Origin: Lachnoclostridium sp. UBA1308
Lineage (GTDB): Bacteria > Bacillota > Clostridia > Lachnospirales > Lachnospiraceae
Length of the DNA: 64,000 nucleotides
NCBI GenBank assembly: GCA_002307215.1
Contig: DBTU01000049.1
Location: 137,065 to 201,064, forward strand
Reading direction: 5' to 3'
Each line of letters starts with the position of its first letter. The first letter of the stretch is position 1. Below the pieces are notes generated by a model. It searched no databases, was not told the DNA's origin, and saw nothing but the letters and a program-made list of their open reading frames with translations. Position numbers and translations under genes: made by a program. This document shows, in pieces, positions 16,911-25,215 of the stretch.

Positions 16911-18464
16911 ATGAGTATATTGAGTGTTACAAACCTTAGCCATGGCTTTGGTGACCGGGCAATCTTTCATGATGTATCGTTTCGTTTACTGAAGGGTGAG
17001 CATATCGGCCTGATCGGTGCCAATGGAGAAGGAAAATCCACCTTCATGAATATTGTTACCGATAAGCTGATGCCGGATGAGGGTAAGGTAGAATGGGCTA
17101 AGCATGTACATATCGGGTATCTGGATCAGCATGCACAACTTGAGAAAGGTATGACACTGCGTAGTGTTCTTCAATCTGCCTACTCTTATCTGTTTGATTT
17201 GGAAAAAAAAATGAATGAACTGTGTGATGCCATGGGAAGCGCTGATGGCGATGCCCTGCAGGAAATGATAGACGAGATGGGAGATATTCAGGAGTTATTG
17301 TCCATGCATGATTTTTATATCATCGATAGCAAGGTCGATGAAGTTGCGCATGCACTCGGACTTGATGATAACGGTCTTGAATATGATGTGACAGAACTTA
17401 GCGGTGGTCAGAGAACTAAGCTTTTGCTCGGTAAACTTTTACTGGAAAAGCCGGATATCCTGTTGCTTGATGAGCCTACAAATTATCTTGATGTAGTTCA
17501 TATTGAATGGCTGAAAAGATATCTATTAGAATATGAGAATGCTTTTATCCTGATTTCCCACGATATTCCCTTCCTAAACAGTGTCGTGAATATCATATAC
17601 CACATGGAGAATCAGGAACTAAACCGTTATGTCGGTGATTATAATAAATTTCTTGAAGTTTATGAAATGAAGAAGATACAGCAAGAGGCTGCCTATAAAC
17701 GCCAGCAGAAGGAAATTGTGGAGCTCGAAGACTTCGTTGCCCGTAATAAAGCAAGAGTATCCACGAGAAATATGGCAATGTCACGCCAGAAGAAGCTTGA
17801 TAAAATGGATGTCATTGAACTTACTAGGGATAAACCAAAGCCTGAGTTTAATTTCAAGGAAGCCCGCGCTGCCGGAAGATACATCATTCAGACACAGGAT
17901 CTTGTTATCGGTTACGAGGAACCTCTGTCATCTCCACTCACACTTACAATGGAACGCGGAGATAAGATTGTACTAATTGGTGCGAACGGAATTGGTAAAA
18001 CCACCTTATTGAAAAGTATACTTGGATTAATTCCCGCACTTGGCGGATCTGTTACGCTTGGTGATTATCTGAGCATCGGCTACTTTGAGCAGGAAATTGC
18101 CTCAGGAAATACTACCACCTGTATTGAAGAAATCTGGAAGGATTTCCCCGGTCTTACTCAGTATGAAGTGCGCTCCGCTTTGGCTAAGTGCGGTCTAACC
18201 ACGAAGCATATCGAGAGTCAGGTCCGCGTTCTCAGCGGCGGTGAACAGGCTAAGGTACGTCTGTGTAAACTTATTAATCGTGAAGCTAATATTCTTCTGC
18301 TTGATGAGCCTACCAACCATCTGGATGTTGACGCGAAAGCCGAGTTAAAAAGAGCGATTAAGAATTTTAAGGGTAGTCTCCTGCTAATTTGCCACGAACC
18401 GGAATTCTATGAGGATATTATTACAAAGGTCTGGGACTGTTCCCAATGGACTACAAAAAGGTAA
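16911..18464 (+). CDS. ABC-F translation factor, YfmM-like
   Basis: 517 residues, two ABC domains and no membrane segments. Begins MSILSVTNLSHGFGDRAIFHDVSFRLLKGEH. Walker A GANGEGKST near 36 and GANGIGKTT near 356; signatures LSGGQRTK and LSGGEQAKV; Walker B LLLDEPTNYLD and LLLDEPTNHLD. Between the domains is the charged P-site tRNA-interacting linker (about 235-325). Both ATPase sites look intact. ABC-F proteins bind the ribosomal E site and relieve stalling; some protect against antibiotics. Length and N-terminus recall Bacillus YfmM, so a housekeeping or stress role seems more likely than drug resistance. It stands alone on the plus strand, convergent with the HD gene. Confidence 0.85.
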   Translation: MSILSVTNLSHGFGDRAIFHDVSFRLLKGEHIGLIGANGEGKSTFMNIVTDKLMPDEGKVEWAKHVHIGYLDQHAQLEKGMTLRSVLQSAYSYLFDLEKKMNELCDAMGSADGDALQEMIDEMGDIQELLSMHDFYIIDSKVDEVAHALGLDDNGLEYDVTELSGGQRTKLLLGKLLLEKPDILLLDEPTNYLDVVHIEWLKRYLLEYENAFILISHDIPFLNSVVNIIYHMENQELNRYVGDYNKFLEVYEMKKIQQEAAYKRQQKEIVELEDFVARNKARVSTRNMAMSRQKKLDKMDVIELTRDKPKPEFNFKEARAAGRYIIQTQDLVIGYEEPLSSPLTLTMERGDKIVLIGANGIGKTTLLKSILGLIPALGGSVTLGDYLSIGYFEQEIASGNTTTCIEEIWKDFPGLTQYEVRSALAKCGLTTKHIESQVRVLSGGEQAKVRLCKLINREANILLLDEPTNHLDVDAKAELKRAIKNFKGSLLLICHEPEFYEDIITKVWDCSQWTTKR

Positions 18465-18469
18465 GGAGC

Positions 18470-18958
18470 CTACTGAAATATCTTTGTAAGAAAGGTTAGA
18501 CCGGTACAGGTTTTGAATATCTTTTCCCTTATGCTATTAATTGTAGCCGAATCCATCTCATCTTCACTGATATTTACCAAAAAATCCGCTTCTACAAGAA
18601 TCTGATAATCCAAACCATCTATATTATGGTACGTATGATGATGCGCAATCAGATAACAGACACGATCAATAAATTCTTCCGCGTAACCAAGACCCCCAAG
18701 CATTACCTTGGCTACCGGAGGACCCTCTTGTTGCTGATAATTTCCAGCACTGCTATTGTATTTCTCTTCGCTGACTTTAATCCCGATATCATGAACAACT
18801 GCGGCCACTTCCAGTATCTCTTGAAGCTCTGTGGGTAGTTCCTCTAACTCGCCAATCGCACTTGCATAGCCATAAACCTTAAGAAAATGTTGAATCCTTC
18901 TGGCATCCCCGGCGTAATAATCAATCATCGCGTCAATTACGTAACCCGTCTTCTTCAT
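18470..18958 (-). CDS. HD-domain phosphohydrolase-like protein
   Basis: 162 residues from the ATG at 18958 (AAAGG about 11 nt upstream); the frame continues 51 bp further up without a ribosome site. HD-superfamily metal ligands are visible: H in RRIQHFLKV, HD in VVHDIGIKVSEEKY, HH in IAHHHTYH and D in VEADFLVN. This compact family is common in Clostridia as an uncharacterised HD protein; substrate unknown. The ending overlaps no other gene and meets the ABC-F gene tail to tail with a 5-bp gap. Confidence 0.8.
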   Translation of the reverse strand: MKKTGYVIDAMIDYYAGDARRIQHFLKVYGYASAIGELEELPTELQEILEVAAVVHDIGIKVSEEKYNSSAGNYQQQEGPPVAKVMLGGLGYAEEFIDRVCYLIAHHHTYHNIDGLDYQILVEADFLVNISEDEMDSATINSIREKIFKTCTGLTFLTKIFQ

Positions 18959-19073
18959 TATTATAACCCAACCTTTCTTCAAAGCCTGCAAACTTAGGGC
19001 CGCAGGCACAAAGTTGCCTTCTTGTAATCTTTATTTGCTACACTTTCTCAAATACCTCTTTCGAGGCTTAAAA

Positions 19074-19466
19074 TCATGTCTTTCTGATAAATTCGTTTCT
19101 ACATTTCGGACAGGTGATACTGATCTTCCCCCTGCCTCTTGGTACACGAATCGTCTGCTTACAGCGAGAACATTGATAATACTTATGTGTCTTCGTACCA
19201 ATCAGTGCTAATTTTAGATGATACAACCACTTTCCGATAGGGCCGGTCCGTCTTTGATAAATCATATTTTCTTTGGATCTTTGGGAAATATTCTTTGAAA
19301 ATGCCCGAAAGAGTGCGTAAAGAATAATGATATACGACAGGATATAAAGCGGCAGTAATTTAGTGATTGATGAAACCAGCGTAACAAGCATGGATAAAAT
19401 GACCAGGTCTCTGGTCAACCGGTCAAAGCCATATCTACCATACATAAACCTTCTGAATTGATTCAT
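19074..19466 (-). CDS. Small membrane protein with C-terminal zinc ribbon
   Basis: 130 residues; GGAGG 5 nt before the ATG. Two closely spaced hydrophobic helices (about 20-38 and 40-56), a basic segment, then a C-terminal zinc ribbon with C99/C102 and C119/C122 (CSRCKQTIRVPRG...CPKC). The ribbon resembles those that bind nucleic acid or ribosomes, so a membrane-tethered RNA/ribosome contact is possible but unproven. Function unknown; I believe similar proteins occur widely in Lachnospiraceae. Confidence 0.75.
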   Translation of the reverse strand: MNQFRRFMYGRYGFDRLTRDLVILSMLVTLVSSITKLLPLYILSYIIILYALFRAFSKNISQRSKENMIYQRRTGPIGKWLYHLKLALIGTKTHKYYQCSRCKQTIRVPRGRGKISITCPKCRNEFIRKT

Positions 19467-19770
19467 AAAATCCTCCTGTATAATTTATTTCTGCAGCTTA
19501 GTGAGTTGTTTATCTAATTGTCAATGATACAGTGCTCTAACCACTTTGTCACTAACAAGCTTCTTCTCTCTGCTATTATCATACATTAAATCATGTGCAT
19601 TTCCTAATTAAAAATGTATAAATTTTTGCTCTTTTTATGTAAGTGACTATATTTCATATTCATAAAAAATGTCTTGTAGGAAGGAAACGTAAAACATACT
19701 GTTTCCTTCTTACAAGACACCGGCGATATCATAAAACATACTCAAATTTTGATATGGACTAATCAGTTAT
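19467..19770. other. Intergenic region upstream of zinc-ribbon gene
   Basis: 304 bp between the zinc-ribbon gene and sigK. It contains the sigK terminator (19663-19719) and an isolated TTGACA on the minus strand near 19525 without a convincing -10 at the right distance. I see no other structure. Confidence 0.5.
19663..19719 (-). terminator. Strong terminator after sigK
   Basis: A 19-bp stem with one G-U pair (arms 19670-19688 and 19701-19719) and a 12-base loop, followed on the minus strand by TTTTTT. Positioned 52 bp after the sigK stop, so it ends the sigK transcript. Confidence 0.9.
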
Positions 19771-20412
19771 CTAGGTCTCAAAACATTCTCGTAATTTTTT
19801 TAGTGCTTTTTTCTCGATGCGGCTGACGTAGCTTCTGGATATTCCCAGCATACTGGCTATCTCCCGCTGTGTTACCTCTTTTTTGTTGCTTAAGCCGTAG
19901 CGCAGACATATTATTTCGCGTTCTCTATCAGTCAATACTTTGCTTATTATTTGATACAGTTTTTTAATATCATCCTCGAGCATGATGTTCTCAACAACAT
20001 CGACCTCTGCTTCCTCGATGATATCTAACAGATTGATTTCATTTCCCTCCCGGTCAGAGCCGATCGGATCATACAGATATACTTCCTTGGATAATCGTTT
20101 TCCGCTTCTGAGCATCATTAAAAGCTCATTATCGATGCAACGAGAGGCATAAGTAGCCAGGCGAATTCCCTTTTCATCATCAAAGGTATCAATTGCCTTG
20201 ATTAACCCAATCGTACCAATTGATATCAAATCATCTGTTTCTTTATCAGCCATATTATATTTTTTCACAATATGTGCGACTAATCTCAGATTATGTTCAA
20301 TCAATTTATCTCTGGCTTCTCTGTCGCCTTCCTTGCAACGCCGTAGGTAATCTGTTTCCTCTTTGGTGCTCAACGGCTTTGGAAATGACTTCACGAAGAT
20401 AAGCACCCTCAT
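19771..20412 (-). CDS. sigK: Late mother-cell sporulation sigma factor SigK
   Basis: 213 residues. Reads FPKPLSTKEETDYLRRCKEGDREARDKLIEHNLRLVAHIVKKY (region 1.2-2.1), DLISIGTIGLIKAIDTFD (2.2-2.3), YASRCIDNELLMMLR (2.4), VYLYDPIGSDREGNEINLLDI, then LTDREREIICLRYGL and the region 4.2 helix-turn-helix TQREIASMLGISRSYVSRIEKKALKKL. This is SigK, not SigE: NLRLVAHIVKK and DPIG.D.EGNEI match SigK of Bacillus. Only nine residues precede FPKPLS, whereas Bacillus pro-SigK has a ~20-residue prosequence; an in-frame TAG at 20416-20418 blocks any longer start. The gene is intact, with no skin-type insertion. The ATG at 20412 has only a weak ribosome site, so translation from a nearby GTG is possible. Confidence 0.9.
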   Translation of the reverse strand: MRVLIFVKSFPKPLSTKEETDYLRRCKEGDREARDKLIEHNLRLVAHIVKKYNMADKETDDLISIGTIGLIKAIDTFDDEKGIRLATYASRCIDNELLMMLRSGKRLSKEVYLYDPIGSDREGNEINLLDIIEEAEVDVVENIMLEDDIKKLYQIISKVLTDREREIICLRYGLSNKKEVTQREIASMLGISRSYVSRIEKKALKKLRECFET

Positions 20413-20489
20413 TGCCTAATGTGTCATTAATATCATATGAGTGACATTGACATAAAGTGCCTATCCCTCTTAAAAAGGGACAGAAGGAC

Positions 20490-22202
20490 TTACTTTTTTC
20501 GCTTATCCATCAAATCCCTTCTTGTGACCTTCAGGAGCATTTCCTCTTTGACGCTTTTATAATCATCATAATTACCGGTGTAGCTAATCAAGCGATTCTC
20601 TTCTATTGCAATCACTCTGTCACTTATTTTATTGATAAAGTAGCGGTCGTGGGAAATAAATAATATCGACCCTTTAAAACCCTCAAGTGCTCTTTCTATG
20701 GTTTCAATCGAAAATGTGTCCAGATGGTTGGTGGGTTCATCCAGAATTAACAGATTAATCTCTTCAAACAGTAGCTGACTTAACTTCAACCGCACCCTCT
20801 CTCCTCCGGAAAGATGCTTAACCTTTTTGAAAACATTTTTTCCATAGAACATGTATTTTGCAAGATATTCTCTGGCCTTTCCTTCTTCAATGAATTTATC
20901 CTCTCGAAAGCAATCCAGGACGGTAAGTTCCTCATTCATAAAGTTAATATTCTGAGGAAAGTAGGCATACATCACATTGGCTCCGAATCCCACCTTACCG
21001 ATATCCGGTATAAGCTCCCCTAATAACAATCTCAAAAAGGTTGTTTTGCCGCTTCCGTTAGGTCCAATCAGCGCAACCCTCTCGCCATAGTTCACCATTA
21101 TACCGGCATCCCGAAAAATAGTTCTGCCTGAGAACTCCTTGTATAAACCAACCGCTTTGAGTGTAATGTTACCGGATCTTTCTGCTGCATTTAGATTAAG
21201 TTTCATCTTCTGCTTATCAATAACCGGCTTCTCTATTCGATCCATTTTATCCAACTTGATTCGGATACTGGCTGCCCTTTGAAAGAACTTATTATTATCC
21301 GAACTCATAGCCCAGTCCCTTAGCTCCTTCACCGACTTTTCTATGGTTGCAATCTTCTTTTTCTGATCTTTATAATGATTGGACAGAATTCGAAGGTTTT
21401 CTTCTTTCTGTTTCATATATTCGGAATAGTTTCCTTTAAAGGTTGTACTTACCTTATCCTCAATTTCAATAATTTTAGTCACTATATGATCTAAAAAGTA
21501 TCTGTCATGGGATACAACAATGACGATTCCTTTATACTCCTTAAGAAAACCCTCCAACCATTCCACCGCCTCCATGTCCAGATGATTGGTGGGCTCGTCG
21601 AGCAGTAATATATCCGGCCTATCCACTAATAGTCTGGCAAGACTTAAAGTGGTCTTCTCTCCACCGCTCAACAGTTTGAATTCCTTATGTAAAAAGGAAT
21701 CATCAAAATGTAGTCCTTTACATACTCTTCCCAGTTTTTCTTCCTGATCGTAACCACCTTTCATCTCAAATGTTTGGATCAAATCACTGTAACGTTTCAT
21801 TGCCCTATCTAAATCTGTCCCCTCAAAAAATGCCATCTCTTCTTCCATTCTATGCATTTCCTTTTCGATTTGATGAATCTCCTCAAATGCCAGATTTAGC
21901 ACATCAAGCACCTTTATACCTTCCGGGTAATCCGGTATTTGCTCCATGTAAGCACTGGTCAAATTTTTAGGAAGAATAACCCACCCCTCATCATATCCCG
22001 GAGGTACCGGAGCATTGGGATAGCCGGCACAATGATTCAGGGTTAAAATCCCCGCAATCAACTTCAGAATTGTTGTTTTGCCGCTTCCATTTTCGCCAAC
22101 AATACCGACTTTCTCTCCCTCAGCCGCCATAAAGGTAACATTTTTGAGTATTAGGGACGCATCTATATATTTTTTAACTCCCTCCAAATATATCTCAGAC
22201 AT
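20490..22202 (-). CDS. ABC-F ATPase (second paralogue)
   Basis: 570 residues from the ATG at 22202, with GGAG about 7 nt upstream. Two ABC domains without membrane segments: Walker A GENGSGKTT (about 40) and GPNGSGKTT (about 384), signatures LSGGEKTTL and LSGGERVRL, Walker B LLLDEPTNHLD and LILDEPTNHLD, and H-switch SHDRYF in both. The inter-domain linker (about 250-345) is long and basic, and there is an extra insert after the first Walker A (YPNAPVPPGYDEGW). Some clostridial ABC-F proteins of this size give pleuromutilin/lincosamide/streptogramin resistance; I cannot decide by eye whether this one does. An 8-bp inverted repeat CTTATTTA/TAAATAAG lies upstream at about 22314-22336. Confidence 0.85.
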   Translation of the reverse strand: MSEIYLEGVKKYIDASLILKNVTFMAAEGEKVGIVGENGSGKTTILKLIAGILTLNHCAGYPNAPVPPGYDEGWVILPKNLTSAYMEQIPDYPEGIKVLDVLNLAFEEIHQIEKEMHRMEEEMAFFEGTDLDRAMKRYSDLIQTFEMKGGYDQEEKLGRVCKGLHFDDSFLHKEFKLLSGGEKTTLSLARLLVDRPDILLLDEPTNHLDMEAVEWLEGFLKEYKGIVIVVSHDRYFLDHIVTKIIEIEDKVSTTFKGNYSEYMKQKEENLRILSNHYKDQKKKIATIEKSVKELRDWAMSSDNNKFFQRAASIRIKLDKMDRIEKPVIDKQKMKLNLNAAERSGNITLKAVGLYKEFSGRTIFRDAGIMVNYGERVALIGPNGSGKTTFLRLLLGELIPDIGKVGFGANVMYAYFPQNINFMNEELTVLDCFREDKFIEEGKAREYLAKYMFYGKNVFKKVKHLSGGERVRLKLSQLLFEEINLLILDEPTNHLDTFSIETIERALEGFKGSILFISHDRYFINKISDRVIAIEENRLISYTGNYDDYKSVKEEMLLKVTRRDLMDKRKK

Positions 22203-22525
22203 TTTCTTTCTCCATTCTTTCGTATATTCAGATGTAATAGCCAACTGCCATCACTTTTATTGTTCGATACTTATATGAGATAATCTAGCATGAAAGAACA
22301 AATATGAGAACCTTATTTATCTTTCATAAATAAGATTAATACTGTATTGAGATTATGTTATAGGTAAACACAGAGCCAAAAAAGCAAGGGCTCCACATTT
22401 ATTCAATGTGAGCCCTTGCTTATCAATTAAGCTGTCAAATTCTCGTACTATAATATTTTCTTCATCACTGTATATCATATGTAGTGCAAAGTCAAATTCA
22501 AGGTTCTTTATTACTCGATTCAATC
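22203..22525. other. Intergenic region between deoR and ABC-F genes
   Basis: 323 bp. Holds the deoR-side terminator (22376-22421) and the inverted repeat CTTATTTA-7 nt-TAAATAAG about 110 bp before the ABC-F start. No convincing promoter hexamer pair was found. Confidence 0.5.
22376..22421 (-). terminator. Terminator of fucA-pduL-deoR operon
   Basis: Arms AAGCAAGGGCTC and its complement GAGCCCTTGCTT (with one bulged base) plus ACATT/AATGT, loop about 5 bases, followed on the minus strand by TTTTTT. It lies about 105 bp after the deoR stop. Confidence 0.85.
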
Positions 22526-23284
22526 TTAATAGTTAATTTCTATATGATTATCGTTTAAAATTTTCTTCCATTTCTGATCCGGTTCCCTATCGGTAACCAG
22601 CAGGTTCAGTTCTGATAAATCAGCGATTTTAGTAAAGGATATCTTATCAAATTTCGAGTAATCCACTGCCAAAATTTTAGTTCCGGCGCAGGCAAGCATC
22701 ACTTGCTTGATATGTGCTTCCATTTCATTAGAGTCCGTAAACCCGTATTCTGTATCAATTCCCTTACAGGAAATAATCGTCTTATCAACATGGAAGGAGC
22801 GAAGCATCTTCTCAGCCTGATGTCCGACTAAGGATAAGGAGCCCTCCTTCATAATACCGCCGGTGGATAATATCTGAAAGCCTTCGATATCCGATAATTC
22901 AAACAGAATTTCGATTGAATTCGTAATCAGTGTGAGATTCTTCCTACTCTTTAGATAATTGGCGATATATACCGCAGTCGAGCTGGCATCCAACATGAGA
23001 TGGTCACCATCTTGTACCCTCACACCAATCAGTTCAGCGATATCTTGTTTACTTGATACATTGGCTTTTTTTCTTACCGTATAGGGTAAATCTATAATTG
23101 AGCTATCATTAATGATGGCTCCCCCGTAGGTTTTCTTAGCAAAGCCTTCTTTCTCAAGTTTCTCAAGGTCACGCCGTATTGTCTCCTCGGTCACCTTGAA
23201 TTCTCTGCTCAAATCACCTACAACCACTCGACTATCCTTCTGAAGAATGGATAGTATCGTATTTCTTCTTTCAAGTGCAAGCAT
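22526..23284 (-). CDS. DeoR-family transcriptional regulator
   Basis: 252 residues, standard DeoR length. N-terminal winged helix: ERRNTILSILQKDSRVVVGDLSREFKVTEETIRRDLEKLEKEGFAKKTYGGAI, with the RRDL signature. C-terminal DeoRC sugar-phosphate sensor domain: GVRVQDGDHLMLDASSTAVYIANYL, NSIEILFEL, STGGIMKEGSLSLVG, ACAGTKILAVDYSKF. Downstream of fucA and pduL in the same direction, so probably the local regulator responding to a sugar phosphate such as fuculose-1-phosphate (inference). A fitting inverted-repeat operator overlaps the fucA promoter. Confidence 0.9.
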   Translation of the reverse strand: MLALERRNTILSILQKDSRVVVGDLSREFKVTEETIRRDLEKLEKEGFAKKTYGGAIINDSSIIDLPYTVRKKANVSSKQDIAELIGVRVQDGDHLMLDASSTAVYIANYLKSRKNLTLITNSIEILFELSDIEGFQILSTGGIMKEGSLSLVGHQAEKMLRSFHVDKTIISCKGIDTEYGFTDSNEMEAHIKQVMLACAGTKILAVDYSKFDKISFTKIADLSELNLLVTDREPDQKWKKILNDNHIEINY

Positions 23285-23371
23285 CTTAATCCCTGCTTTC
23301 GATTTACCTATTGTAAACTCACTCGCTTATATGTATTTCGCACATTCTGAGCGAAGTCGGTACTTATCCCG

Positions 23372-24037
23372 TTATTTTATGATTATAACGAAATCTCCAG
23401 TAACAATATTCACTGCATTCGCTTCATCGGTATCAATATGCATTTCCAGGGTATAGCTATCGTCCACCCTAATTGTTACATGATTGAAAATAGTTCCTCT
23501 CTCACTTACAATCTTAACCGACACGTCATCTCCATGCTTTACCTGTGCTTCCTCTGCGTCCTTTGGTGACATGTGGATATGTCTTTTTGCTATAATACAT
23601 CCTTCCTTCAAACAGACAATACCCTTCGGGCCAATCAGTGCAATTGGTGTTGACCCTTTGATATCTCCTGATTCTCTGATAGGAGCTTTAATTCCCAATT
23701 TGATGGAATCCGTAGCCGAAATCTCAACTTGGGATTGCTTACGAACCGGTCCTAAAATTCTGACATTTTCTATGGCCTTATGCTTCAGTCCAACAATTGC
23801 AACGCATTCCTCTGCCGCATATTGTCCACCCATCAGTTCCTTCTTTTTCGTCAGTTTATACTCTTCTCCGAATAATGCTTCCAAATCTTCATTTGATAGG
23901 TGGACATGCCTAGCAGATACGCCCACCGGTACAGCATACCCATCCTCTGCCTTAAATTCCTTCGTGACCTGGACCTGATTATCGTCCATGGCACCTTGTA
24001 CCAGCTTAGTAACCATCCTAATCGTTTTATTATCCAA
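23372..24037 (-). CDS. pduL: Phosphate propanoyltransferase PduL
   Basis: 221 residues beginning at TTG (24037) with AGGTGG 6-8 nt upstream. Two PduL-type beta-barrel halves with the zinc-binding histidines: VGVSARHVHLS and IAKRHIHMSP, plus LEMHIDTDEANA. PduL converts acyl-CoA and phosphate to acyl-phosphate, usually inside a bacterial microcompartment. The first ~20 residues (MDNKTIRMVTKLVQGAMDD) precede the catalytic domain and can form an amphipathic helix of the kind that targets enzymes into microcompartments. No shell-protein gene is present nearby, so either the shell is elsewhere or this PduL is cytosolic. Located between fucA and deoR. Confidence 0.9.
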   Translation of the reverse strand: MDNKTIRMVTKLVQGAMDDNQVQVTKEFKAEDGYAVPVGVSARHVHLSNEDLEALFGEEYKLTKKKELMGGQYAAEECVAIVGLKHKAIENVRILGPVRKQSQVEISATDSIKLGIKAPIRESGDIKGSTPIALIGPKGIVCLKEGCIIAKRHIHMSPKDAEEAQVKHGDDVSVKIVSERGTIFNHVTIRVDDSYTLEMHIDTDEANAVNIVTGDFVIIIK

Positions 24038-24110
24038 GGATATCCACCTACTCTTTTCGGTTATTGTGAAGTTATTCAGTAATTAACGAAAGTCCTTTTT
24101 ATTGCATCTA

Positions 24111-24785
24111 TTAACATTGATCCGCCGGATGCCTTCCGGTCATACCATAATGACTGCGTAACGCGTATAATGTCTGAACCTGGGATTCGGATAATTCCTT
24201 CGGTCCTCCAAGCTGCCTGGCAAGAAATAATAACTGTGCATAGAATTCTAATGATTCCATCTTATAATATGCGGATAGAAGTGAGTCAGCATAGGTAAGT
24301 GCCCCATGATTTTGTAATAAGACAGCATCATAATTCGGAAGGTACTTGGATACCGCATCCGGAATCTCCTCTGTGGAAGGTGTTCCGTATTCAGCGATCG
24401 GCACGCTGCCGAGTGTAATTACCGCTTCCGGCATAATCGGCTGTGTCAAAGGAATACCTGCAATCGCAAAGGCTGTTGCATACATTGGATGTGCATGAAC
24501 TACGGATACAACATCGGGTCTTTCCTTATATACTCTCAGATGCATCTTGATCTCGGACGAAGGCTTATATCCGTTATTTGCTTGAAGTACAGTTCCGTTC
24601 TTATCAATTTTGCAGATATATTCCGGTGTCATAAAACCTTTACTAACTCCTGTAGGAGTACACAAGAACTCATTATCATTCAGCTTGACAGAAATATTAC
24701 CGTCATTTGCTGCTACCATCCCTTTGTTATAAATCCTTTTGCCAATCTCACAAATCTCTTCTTTTATTTCGAATTCCGTTTTCAT
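24111..24785 (-). CDS. fucA: Class II aldolase, L-fuculose-phosphate aldolase-like
   Basis: 224 residues; GGAGG 7 nt before the ATG. Class II aldolase/adducin fold with zinc ligands in VVHAHPMYATAFA and LQNHGALTY, phosphate-binding GNISVKL and the catalytic Glu in MPEAVITLG. FucA splits L-fuculose-1-phosphate to dihydroxyacetone phosphate and lactaldehyde; rhamnulose- or ribulose-phosphate substrates cannot be excluded. First gene of an operon with pduL and deoR, which fits fucose/rhamnose breakdown through lactaldehyde and propanediol to propionate in Lachnospiraceae. The kinase, isomerase and shell genes are not in this window. Confidence 0.8.
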   Translation of the reverse strand: MKTEFEIKEEICEIGKRIYNKGMVAANDGNISVKLNDNEFLCTPTGVSKGFMTPEYICKIDKNGTVLQANNGYKPSSEIKMHLRVYKERPDVVSVVHAHPMYATAFAIAGIPLTQPIMPEAVITLGSVPIAEYGTPSTEEIPDAVSKYLPNYDAVLLQNHGALTYADSLLSAYYKMESLEFYAQLLFLARQLGGPKELSESQVQTLYALRSHYGMTGRHPADQC

Positions 24786-24803
24786 CTAATTGCCTCCAAT
24801 ATC

Positions 24804-24867
24804 ATGTTGTTTTAGTTGGTTTTTAATTGTTTATCCATATAATATCACTAAATACAACATTGGTCAA
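24804..24867 (-). promoter_or_regulatory. fucA promoter with paired operator-like repeats
   Basis: Minus strand: TTGACC (24862-24867), 17-bp spacer, TATTAT (24839-24844). ATGTTGTTTTAGT (24804-24816, plus strand) and ACTAAATACAACAT (24847-24860) are inverted copies with one extra base. One copy fills the promoter spacer and the other lies just downstream of the start site, a good layout for repression by the DeoR protein encoded at the end of the operon. Confidence 0.65.
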
Positions 24868-24978
24868 CTTTGATTTGCTGTTATTATGTGGTTTTTATTT
24901 GTTTTAATACAAACATTCAATAAATATTTATTTAATTCTTCATTATGTCTTTTTCTTCATATGACTACTCTTTATATT

Positions 24979-25215
24979 ACTTATTCTTCTTATCACTATT
25001 CTTCTTATATCTATTCTTCTTATCACTATTCTTCTTATATCTATTCTTCTTATATCTATTCTTCTTATATCTATTCTTCTTATATCTTAATCTTCTTATA
25101 TCTTAATCTTTTTATATCTTAATCTATTTATATCTTATTCTTTTTATATCTTATTCTTTTTATGATTATTCTTCAATACTTATTATTCTTCTTTACGATA
25201 ATTCTTCAATACGTA
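24979..25215. repeat. Polypyrimidine tandem-repeat tract
   Basis: About 240 bp built from degenerate 12-18-bp units such as CTATTCTTCTTATAT and TATCTTAATCTTCT, repeated many times; the plus strand is almost entirely T and C with A. It fills the gap between fucA and the U32 gene and runs right up to the U32 stop codon. Apparent coding on the plus strand is low-complexity (YSSYIYSSY) and is not a credible gene. Confidence 0.85.

Noticed and set aside
16705..16911. 68-residue minus-strand ORF in the pilB/ABC-F gap
   Set aside because: It overlaps the partial dispersed repeat and the ABC-F promoter, and has no ribosome site or recognisable domain.
19771..20412. skin-type insertion splitting sigK
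   Set aside because: The frame is uninterrupted from the start region through region 4.
24886..25122. Plus-strand ORF with repeating YSSYIYSSY
   Set aside because: It is a translation of the polypyrimidine repeat and has no ribosome site; low-complexity artefact.
24979..25215. Origin of replication or AT-rich unwinding element
   Set aside because: No DnaA-box cluster and no replication gene nearby; the tract is pyrimidine-biased repeat, not DnaA-box DNA.
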